Origin: Deltaproteobacteria bacterium
GTDB lineage: Bacteria > Myxococcota_A > Bradymonadia > UBA7976 > VGTA01
Direction of reading: 5' to 3'
Length of the DNA stretch: 5,809 nt
Assembly: GCA_016874875.1 (NCBI GenBank)
Contig: VGTA01000242.1
Span: forward strand, 1 to 5,809
The notes below the pieces were generated by a model, which saw only the letters and a program-made list of their open reading frames with translations, was not told the origin of the DNA and searched no databases. Positions 1 through 4,409 of the stretch are shown here, piece by piece (the stretch's first letter is position 1; every line of letters begins with the position of its first letter). Position numbers and translations under genes: made by a program.

Positions 1-239
1 GTGAACAGGGGCGAGGCGGCGTCGCCCTCAAAGAGCCACGACTCCCACTTGAGCGGGTCGAGGCGCCCGCAGGGGGCCAGCTCGGTGAGGGCGGGCGCGG
101 GCTGCGCGCTCGCCGCGCGCCCGAGGGGCGCGCAGAGGAGGGCGCAGAGGAGGGCGCAGAGGAGGGCGCAGAGGAGGGCGCAGAGGGGCGCGCCCCGCCC
201 CCAACGCGCGCGCGGCGCGCGCTCCGCGATCTGTCCCAT
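1..239 (-). CDS. N-terminus of an exported protein of unknown function, 3' partial; signal peptide built of CALL repeats
   Basis: The ATG at 239-237 overlaps the preceding TGA as TGATG and is preceded by GGGGGAG with a five-base gap, a strong start. Only 79 complete codons are visible before the left edge. Residues 1-16 are Arg-rich (MGQIAERAPRARWGRG), followed by a hydrophobic core that repeats Cys-Ala-Leu-Leu four times and ends in a further Cys-Ala. A processing site of AxA type (AASA before Gln46) follows. The mature part begins QPAPALTELAPCGRLDPLKWESWLF; this is too short to assign a family. It was found by reading on from the PhaR stop; the opposite-strand open frame over the same bases is rejected as a shadow. 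It is the fifth gene of the coupled operon and the third or fourth exported product, which suggests an envelope-centred system. Confidence 0.75.
   Translation of the reverse strand, partial: MGQIAERAPRARWGRGAPLCALLCALLCALLCALLCAPLGRAASAQPAPALTELAPCGRLDPLKWESWLFEGDAASPLF
132..186. repeat. 12-bp tandem repeat encoding (CALL)n in a signal peptide
   Basis: Four perfect head-to-tail copies of gcagaggagggc (132-143, 144-155, 156-167, 168-179) plus a 7-bp partial copy. Read on the minus strand in frame, each unit gives four hydrophobic residues of the signal peptide core (Cys, Ala, Leu, Leu). Identity extends to the wobble bases, which points to recent expansion. Confidence 0.95.
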
Positions 240-670
240 CACGACTCCCCCTTTCCGCCGCGCGAGGTGAGCAGCGCCGTGAGCCCCGAGAGCAGCTCCG
301 CCGCCCCCGTGGGCTTGATGTTGTGCTTCACGAACTCCAGCTGCTGCTGCAGCATGTTCTGCGCCGTGGAGAAGGTGCTCAGGGTGGTGCGCACGTAGTG
401 CCCAAAGAGCGTGAGCATGGACGGGTCCTCGAGCTGCAGGAGCGTCAAGAGGAAGTCCTGCGGCAGGCAGCGGAGCTTGTGCGCCTGCCCGTCGGTGAGG
501 AGCGCCTGGAGCAGCACGCGCTGCGTGAGGTCCTCCCCCGTCTTGCTGTCCTCCACCCGCACGCGCTTCCCCGCCGCGAGGTCCACGGCGAGCTCGTCGA
601 GCGTCACGTAGGCGCTGCGGCTCGTGTCGTAGAGGCGTCGGTTGGGGTAGCGCTTGACCAAGATCTCCAT
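239..670 (-). CDS. phaR-like: PhaR-type polyhydroxyalkanoate synthesis regulator, possible internal translation product
   Basis: An in-frame alternative product of the hydrolase-PhaR frame, 143 residues from ATG 670-668. The start is attractive because GGAG (678-681) lies seven bases upstream, and the Met is immediately followed by EILVKRYPNRRLYDT, where free-standing PhaR proteins normally begin. The first ~60 residues match the PHB_acc_N DNA-binding type (YVTLDELAVDLAAGKRVRVEDSKTGEDLT). The remainder (DFLLTLLQLEDPSMLTLFGHYVR, then a Gln-rich amphipathic helix) fits the PHB_acc region. In characterised PhaR proteins this domain binds DNA, represses phasin genes and associates with polyhydroxyalkanoate granules in the cytoplasm. 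Such a role needs a product without the upstream lipoprotein signal, which is the main reason to list this separately. No stop codon separates it from the hydrolase, so internal initiation is inferred. Confidence 0.5.
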   Translation of the reverse strand: MEILVKRYPNRRLYDTSRSAYVTLDELAVDLAAGKRVRVEDSKTGEDLTQRVLLQALLTDGQAHKLRCLPQDFLLTLLQLEDPSMLTLFGHYVRTTLSTFSTAQNMLQQQLEFVKHNIKPTGAAELLSGLTALLTSRGGKGES

Positions 671-1942
671 GCGAAGACTCCATGAGGCGCGCGCGGCGCG
701 CGCAGCGCGGGGCGGCGAAGAGGGCGAAGAGGGCGAAGAGGGCGAAGAGGGCGAAGAGGGCGAAGAGCGCGAGGGGGCGTCGGAGTTGGCGTCGGCGTCG
801 GCGTCGGCGTTGGCGCTCGGCGGCTCGGCGCCCGCGGGGCCCTCGGGGGGGAGCGCCGCGCCCCCCGCCAGGCGCGCGGCGTCCAAGATGAGCGCGTTGG
901 TCTCGTGGAGCGCCTCGATCTGCGGCATGTGCCCCACCCCCGGCAGCAGCGCGAGGCGGCGCAGGTTGGGGAGCAGGGCGCGCGCGCGCTCCGCCACCGC
1001 CGCCGCTCGCCCGCCGTGCAGGACGGGGTTGGGGATCAGGCGGTCATCCTCCCCAAACAGCAGATACACAGGCGCGCGCAGCGCCTCGAGCTCATAGGCG
1101 GCGCGGTCGTCGAGCATGGCGTACACCGACGCCACCACCGCCTGGATGTAGTCGCTGAAGCCCGGCTTGCCCTTGAGCGCCACGCGCTCCTGCAGGTGCT
1201 CCTCCGCCACGGGGCTCCAGCGCCCAAAGACGTTGCGCTCAAAGTGCGCGCGCAGGGCGGCGGCGCCGCGGCCGGCGAAGCCCTGCGGGGTGGTCATCTT
1301 GCGGAGCCAGGCGGCCTCGCTCGGCGTAAAGGTCTCCACCCCCGCCGGCGCGAGCAGCGCCAGCGCGCGCACCCGCGCCGGGTACAGGTGCGCGAGGCGC
1401 ATGGCCACCTGCCCGCCCATCGAGTGCCCCACCACCGTCACCGCCCCCCCCACGCCCAGCGCGTCGAGCAGCGCCACCTGCAGCGCCGCCTGCCACTCCA
1501 TCCCGTAGGTGCGCTGCGGCTTGGCGGAGCGCCCGTGCCCGGCGAGGTCGGGGGCGAGCACGCGGTAGCCGGCGGCCACCAGCGCCGGCACGTTCTCGCG
1601 CCAGTACCCCGCGTGCTCGCCGAGCCCGTGGAGCAGCAGAATCACCCCCCGCGCCTCCGCGCCGGGCGCCCCCGCCCCCGCCGCGGCGCCGTCGGGGGGA
1701 CTCTGGGGGGCGGGGTGGCTGTCGAAATAAGCCACCGAGAGCGGCGCCTCCCCGGGGCCCGCCACGAGGTCAAGGGCGCGCATCTGCCCGGGGGCGCACA
1801 GCGACAAGAAGGGGTCAAGCATCACACCTCCACGGCGCGCGCCGAGGTCAGCGGGGGGGGCGCCGCCGCAGCCGGGCAGGGGCGCGAGGGGGAGCGCGGA
1901 GAGCGAGAGCGCCAGGGCGGCGCGGCGGGCGAGGGCGCTCAC
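239..1942 (-). CDS. Alpha/beta hydrolase (lipoprotein-type N-terminus) in one frame with a PhaR-type regulator domain
   Basis: A 567-residue frame from GTG 1942-1940, chosen for its GTGA overlap with the barrel gene and the signal peptide that follows (MSALARR, then a hydrophobic run ending LAPLPGC; Cys25 is the likely lipidated residue). Residues about 65-360 are an alpha/beta hydrolase: oxyanion HGLG at 105-108, nucleophile Ser174 in GHSMG, acidic residue in GEDD (Asp300), and His338 in GVGHMP, so the triad is complete. It probably cleaves an ester; the substrate is unknown. Residues about 360-424 are a low-complexity linker with Ala-Asp and Ser-Ser-Pro repeats. From Met425 a complete PhaR-like domain follows, opening KRYPNRRLYDT (the PHB_acc_N type) and ending 143 residues later. 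An alternative start at ATG 1822-1820 (residue 41) has GGAGG four bases upstream and would drop the export signal. Either the protein is a true fusion or the PhaR part is also made from its own start. The stop overlaps the next ATG (TGATG). Confidence 0.8.
   Translation of the reverse strand: MSALARRAALALSLSALPLAPLPGCGGAPPADLGARRGGVMLDPFLSLCAPGQMRALDLVAGPGEAPLSVAYFDSHPAPQSPPDGAAAGAGAPGAEARGVILLLHGLGEHAGYWRENVPALVAAGYRVLAPDLAGHGRSAKPQRTYGMEWQAALQVALLDALGVGGAVTVVGHSMGGQVAMRLAHLYPARVRALALLAPAGVETFTPSEAAWLRKMTTPQGFAGRGAAALRAHFERNVFGRWSPVAEEHLQERVALKGKPGFSDYIQAVVASVYAMLDDRAAYELEALRAPVYLLFGEDDRLIPNPVLHGGRAAAVAERARALLPNLRRLALLPGVGHMPQIEALHETNALILDAARLAGGAALPPEGPAGAEPPSANADADADANSDAPSRSSPSSPSSPSSPSSPSSPPRAARAARASWSLRMEILVKRYPNRRLYDTSRSAYVTLDELAVDLAAGKRVRVEDSKTGEDLTQRVLLQALLTDGQAHKLRCLPQDFLLTLLQLEDPSMLTLFGHYVRTTLSTFSTAQNMLQQQLEFVKHNIKPTGAAELLSGLTALLTSRGGKGES
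245..251 (-). promoter_or_regulatory. Ribosome binding site for the left-edge exported protein
   Basis: GGGGGAG on the minus strand, five bases before ATG 239-237, within the last codons of the PhaR domain. It supports the TGATG-coupled start. Confidence 0.65.
678..681 (-). promoter_or_regulatory. Internal ribosome binding site before the PhaR domain
   Basis: GGAG on the minus strand, seven bases before ATG 670-668, an ideal spacing. It lies at the exact boundary between the low-complexity linker and the PhaR domain. Confidence 0.5.
715..768. repeat. 9-bp tandem repeat encoding (Ser-Ser-Pro)n in the hydrolase-PhaR linker
   Basis: Five perfect copies of gcgaagagg followed by a sixth with one mismatch. 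On the minus strand in the gene frame it encodes repeated Ser-Ser-Pro between the hydrolase and PhaR domains. In the frame that begins two bases further on (GCC CTC TTC) the same unit encodes Ala-Leu-Phe, a hydrophobic repeat, discussed in the findings. Unit length keeps the frame whatever the copy number. Confidence 0.95.
785..814. repeat. 6-bp tandem repeat encoding (Ala-Asp)n in the hydrolase-PhaR linker
   Basis: Three perfect gtcggc copies (791-808) flanked on each side by a gttggc variant, so five near-identical 6-bp units. In the gene frame it encodes alternating Ala and Asp (Asn at the variant units), an acidic flexible stretch just before the Ser-Ser-Pro array. Confidence 0.85.
1827..1831 (-). 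promoter_or_regulatory. Internal ribosome binding site before ATG 1822 in the hydrolase gene
   Basis: GGAGG on the minus strand, four bases before ATG 1822-1820. This is a better match than anything upstream of the coupled GTG at 1942, where only a weak GGG is seen. Use of this start would give a hydrolase without the lipoprotein signal peptide. Confidence 0.45.
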
Positions 1943-3642
1943 AGCTGCACCCAGGTGAGGCTGAGCGCCGCCGTCCACGGCGCGCGCGACGTGGGGAGCG
2001 CGCTCGGCGCGCGCGCCGCGCTCTCAAGGAAGCGCCCGAGGCGCACCGCGCCCCCGTGCGCGCCGAGCCACAAGAAGGGCGCCGGGCGGTACAGGAGCTC
2101 GGCGTTGAGCTCCACGCCGATGGCGCGCGCCGGCGCGTCGAGGGGGAGGGCGGCGGCGGCGGCGTAGGCGGCGCCCGCCTTGAGGTTGAGCGTCTCGGGG
2201 AGGAGGTCCGCCGACGCCGACCCCATCACCGCCTGCAGCCCGTAGCCGAGGTTGCCGGGGTCGTAGACCACGCCCACGTGGCGGTTGATGGACCGCGGGT
2301 CGGGGAACAGCAGCAGCGCCCTGTGGTGCGCGAACAGCGCCCCGGGCGTCCCAAAGGCGTTGCCCGTCACCACGCTCGACAGCGTGCGGTCCTCGGGGTT
2401 GTTGTCGCCCGTGGCGTACATCACCCCCAGCGTCACCGCGTCGCCGTCCCCCGCCCCCCACCGATAGCCGAGCTGCGCGTCCACAAAGAACGCCACGAGG
2501 TCCGGCGCCGCCTCCGGGCGCGCGTCGAGGGGCGGGGCAGCGCAGGGGACGCGGGCGGCGCGGCAGGCCCCCGGGACCACCTCAAAGGAGCCCATGTTCA
2601 TAAAGGCGGCGAGGTCGAGGGAGAGCGGCGCCCCCCGACGCGCGCGGTTGAGGCTGACGTCGGCGCCGAGCCAGCCGAGCGTGGCGTGCGCGGAGTCCAC
2701 GCCGAGGCTGAGGGGCGTGCCGCCCACATAGCGGCTCTGCGCGAGGGAGTCCACGCCGCCGCCCTTGGGGCCCGAGCGGTCGCGGAGGAGCCAGGCGTGG
2801 AGGCCGGCGGTGAGGTCGCCGGTCAGCTGCAGCTGCGCGTCGCCCATCCACAGCAGCGTGTCGTCGTCCTCGGAGGCGTCATTGATGTTGAGGTGAAACA
2901 GCGAGAGCCGCGCCACGTGGTCCCCGCGCCGCCCAAAGAGACTCACCCCCGAGGCGTCGGTCCCCCAGAACACCAGGCGCCCCCCGCCCAAGAGCAGATC
3001 CGTGGGGTCGGCCTGCGTGGGGTTAAAGGCGCTGTCGGCGAGGGGCTGCAGCCCCACCACCAGCGTGAGGCCGGCGGCGAGGTCGAGCTCCACGAGCAGG
3101 CGCTTGGTCTGCAGGTTGACCTGGTCGCCGTTGACCGCCCCGCCGGCGTTGCCCCCCACCCCGTTGGCGGCGTCCCCAAAGGTGAAGTCCACCTCAAACC
3201 CCGCCTTGAGGCGCGCGCGCCCGTTGACGCTCTGCGGCTGATAGTCAAAGAACCCCAGCGCGCGACTCTCCATAAAGCCCCGCCCCTCCGCGCTCGTGGT
3301 GGTGCCGTTCTGCTCGCTGTAGAGGCGCCCCACCACCTGGTTGGTGAGCAGGCCCGTGGCGTTGACGTTGGTGAGGGTGGCCTTAGAGGCGAACACGCCC
3401 AAGAAGCGGAGCTCCTCGCGCGGCGGGTCGCCCCAGGTGGGGGGGCGGCTGCCAAAGCTGAGGCTCGAGGGGGTGAGGGGCTGCGGCGCGGCGACGCGCG
3501 CCGCCCCCGACGCCTCGCCCGGCGCCCCCTGCGCCCACGCCGCGGGCGCGCCCCACAGCGCCCCCGCCCACAGCGCCCCCGCCCACAGCGCCCCCGCCCA
3601 CAGCGCCCCCGCCCACAGCGCCCCCGCCCACAGCGCCCTCAC
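1939..3642 (-). CDS. Putative outer-membrane beta-barrel protein (alginate-export/porin-like) with repeat-built signal peptide
   Basis: A 567-residue protein starting at GTG 3642-3640, supported by GGAGG five bases upstream and a GTGA overlap with the preceding stop. Residues 1-37 are a signal peptide made of Met-Arg, five Ala-Leu-Trp-Ala-Gly units and a last ALWGAPAAWA, with an AxA signal peptidase I site before Gln38. The mature part lacks further long hydrophobic helices and shows many amphipathic strands with turn-rich Gly/Asn/Asp segments, such as FEVDFTFGDAANGVGG (about 149-164), DQVNLQTKRLLVELDL (173-188), LGVMYATGDNNPEDR (405-419) and a final strand WTAALSLTWVQL. The pattern, and the YATGDNNP-type turn, recall AlgE-like alginate-export porins and large myxobacterial outer-membrane proteins, but the assignment is by eye. 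Two cysteines at about 360 and 367 could form a loop disulfide. Its place between an acyl-CoA ligase and a hydrolase suggests a channel for a hydrophobic or acidic substrate. Confidence 0.8.
   Translation of the reverse strand: MRALWAGALWAGALWAGALWAGALWAGALWGAPAAWAQGAPGEASGAARVAAPQPLTPSSLSFGSRPPTWGDPPREELRFLGVFASKATLTNVNATGLLTNQVVGRLYSEQNGTTTSAEGRGFMESRALGFFDYQPQSVNGRARLKAGFEVDFTFGDAANGVGGNAGGAVNGDQVNLQTKRLLVELDLAAGLTLVVGLQPLADSAFNPTQADPTDLLLGGGRLVFWGTDASGVSLFGRRGDHVARLSLFHLNINDASEDDDTLLWMGDAQLQLTGDLTAGLHAWLLRDRSGPKGGGVDSLAQSRYVGGTPLSLGVDSAHATLGWLGADVSLNRARRGAPLSLDLAAFMNMGSFEVVPGACRAARVPCAAPPLDARPEAAPDLVAFFVDAQLGYRWGAGDGDAVTLGVMYATGDNNPEDRTLSSVVTGNAFGTPGALFAHHRALLLFPDPRSINRHVGVVYDPGNLGYGLQAVMGSASADLLPETLNLKAGAAYAAAAALPLDAPARAIGVELNAELLYRPAPFLWLGAHGGAVRLGRFLESAARAPSALPTSRAPWTAALSLTWVQL
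3554..3638. repeat. 15-bp tandem repeat encoding (ALWAG)n in the barrel protein's signal peptide
   Basis: Five perfect copies of cacagcgcccccgcc (3554-3628) plus a 10-bp partial copy. The array begins within four codons of the GTG start and supplies nearly the whole hydrophobic region of the signal peptide. Each copy adds five residues, Ala-Leu-Trp-Ala-Gly in sum, without changing frame. Confidence 0.95.
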
Positions 3643-4409
3643 GGCGCCCTCCGGTAGGTCTGCACGTTGTCGACCCCAAAGGCGCCGTTGGTGGACGAGC
3701 CAAAGCCGCCTGCGCGCGTCGGCGGGCTCTGGCCGCTGATGGGGGGCTCCACCTGCACCACCTCATAGGTGAGGACGTCGCCGTCCACGCGCCACACCCC
3801 CACGCTCACGGCGCGCTCGGGGGCGGTCTGCGTGAGGCGGACCTCGTGGATCACGCCCCGCGCCGAGAGGGGGGCGCCGGGGGCGGGGGTGAGGGCGAAG
3901 GTGCCCTCTAGGTCGAAGGTGCGGCGGTCGGCGTTCTCGCCGCTCACCACAAACGCCCCGTCCGCGCCAAAGCGCGCCGCGAGGCGCCGGAGGTTGAAGG
4001 GGGCGGCGCGCAGCAGGGGCGCCACGTCCTCGCCGGCGCTCTCCCAGGCCCCCACGAGGGCGGGGGAGTCCCCGTTGCCGTTCACGCCCGCCTCGGCCCC
4101 AGCGTCCACCCCGGTGCCCCCCCCGCCGCCCACCCCGGCGCCCGCCCCGGCGGCGCTGCCGGCGCCCACCCCGGCGCTCGCCCCGGCGGCGCTGCCGGCG
4201 CCCACCCCGGCGCTCGCCCCGGCGGCGCTGCCGGCGCCCACCCCGGCGCTCGCCCCGGCGGCGCTGCCGGCGCCCGCCCCCCCGAGGTCACGGCGGAGGT
4301 CGGGGCCGGCGTCGGGGGAGGCGAGGCGGCGGAAGTCCACCTCGTCGATGCAGCCGAGCCAGAGCGGGGCGCCGCAGGCGAGGGCGCGGAGCGCGCGGGC
4401 GGCCCACAT
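3639..4409 (-). CDS. Putative lipoprotein with Ala-Gly-Ser repeat linker and beta-rich (lipocalin-like?) domain
   Basis: A 256-residue protein. The ATG at 4409-4407 is chosen because it overlaps the upstream stop as TGATG, has GGAG eight bases before it, and is followed at once by a signal peptide; a longer open frame upstream would run inside the ligase gene. Residues 1-19 form a short hydrophobic signal ending in WLGC, with Cys20 as the likely lipidated residue (a slightly unusual lipobox, Trp at -3). Residues about 45-100 are a flexible Ala/Gly/Ser/Val linker built from a 12-residue repeat. Residues about 116-254 form a compact domain starting LVGAWESAGEDVAPLL, with alternating hydrophobic strands (FVVSG, FDLEGTFAL, VSVGVWRVDGDVLTYEVVQ) and ending DNVQTY. 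The strand pattern suggests a small beta-barrel of lipocalin type, but I cannot name the family. The lipid anchor, spacer and beta domain suit a substrate-binding or barrel-associated role in the envelope. The stop overlaps the next start (GTGA). Confidence 0.8.
   Translation of the reverse strand: MWAARALRALACGAPLWLGCIDEVDFRRLASPDAGPDLRRDLGGAGAGSAAGASAGVGAGSAAGASAGVGAGSAAGASAGVGAGSAAGAGAGVGGGGGTGVDAGAEAGVNGNGDSPALVGAWESAGEDVAPLLRAAPFNLRRLAARFGADGAFVVSGENADRRTFDLEGTFALTPAPGAPLSARGVIHEVRLTQTAPERAVSVGVWRVDGDVLTYEVVQVEPPISGQSPPTRAGGFGSSTNGAFGVDNVQTYRRAP
3648..3652 (-). promoter_or_regulatory. Ribosome binding site for the barrel gene (GTG start)
   Basis: GGAGG on the minus strand, five bases before GTG 3642-3640, inside the end of the lipoprotein gene. 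Together with the GTGA overlap it supports the GTG start. Confidence 0.7.
4129..4275. repeat. 36-bp tandem repeat encoding an Ala-Gly-Ser-Val lipoprotein linker
   Basis: Three perfect 36-bp units (4153-4188, 4189-4224, 4225-4260) beginning gcgctgccggcgccc, flanked by a 24-bp partial unit with one mismatch on the low side and a 15-bp partial on the high side. The encoded repeat is GAGSAAGASAGV, a flexible spacer between the lipidated cysteine and the beta-rich domain. Confidence 0.95.

Noticed and set aside
1..270. Plus-strand open frame with a Gln-Arg-Arg-Ala repeat
   Set aside because: The minus frame has a coupled start, strong ribosome site and signal peptide with a cleavage site; the plus frame is its antisense reading.
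686..703. GC-alternating near-palindrome before the PhaR start, as a hairpin terminator or regulator
   Set aside because: Runs of GCGCGC are frequent throughout the window, there is no following T-tract, and the bases code for the Ala-Arg linker.
715..814. Hydrolase-PhaR fusion caused by repeat miscounting
   Set aside because: The 9-bp and 6-bp units preserve frame at any copy number, so a copy-number error could not create the fusion. A single-base error elsewhere, for example in the seven-G run at 845-851, remains possible.
1943..1978. Upstream-extended start of the hydrolase gene at 1978
   Set aside because: It adds twelve residues before the signal peptide and overlaps the barrel gene further; the GTGA-coupled GTG at 1942 gives a normal lipoprotein signal.
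905..2167. A 420-codon plus-strand open frame
   Set aside because: It lies opposite the hydrolase gene, whose motifs are clear. Its product is His/Arg/Gly/Ala-rich without domains, as expected of an antisense frame in very GC-rich DNA.
2056..3657. A 533-codon plus-strand open frame
   Set aside because: Antisense to the barrel gene; its Arg/Val/Glu/His-rich product and its ending of repeated Pro-Gln-Arg from the 15-bp array mark it as a shadow.
4129..4275. CRISPR-like array
   Set aside because: Units are directly adjacent with no spacers and stay in the gene frame; this is a coding tandem repeat. The same holds for the other four arrays.
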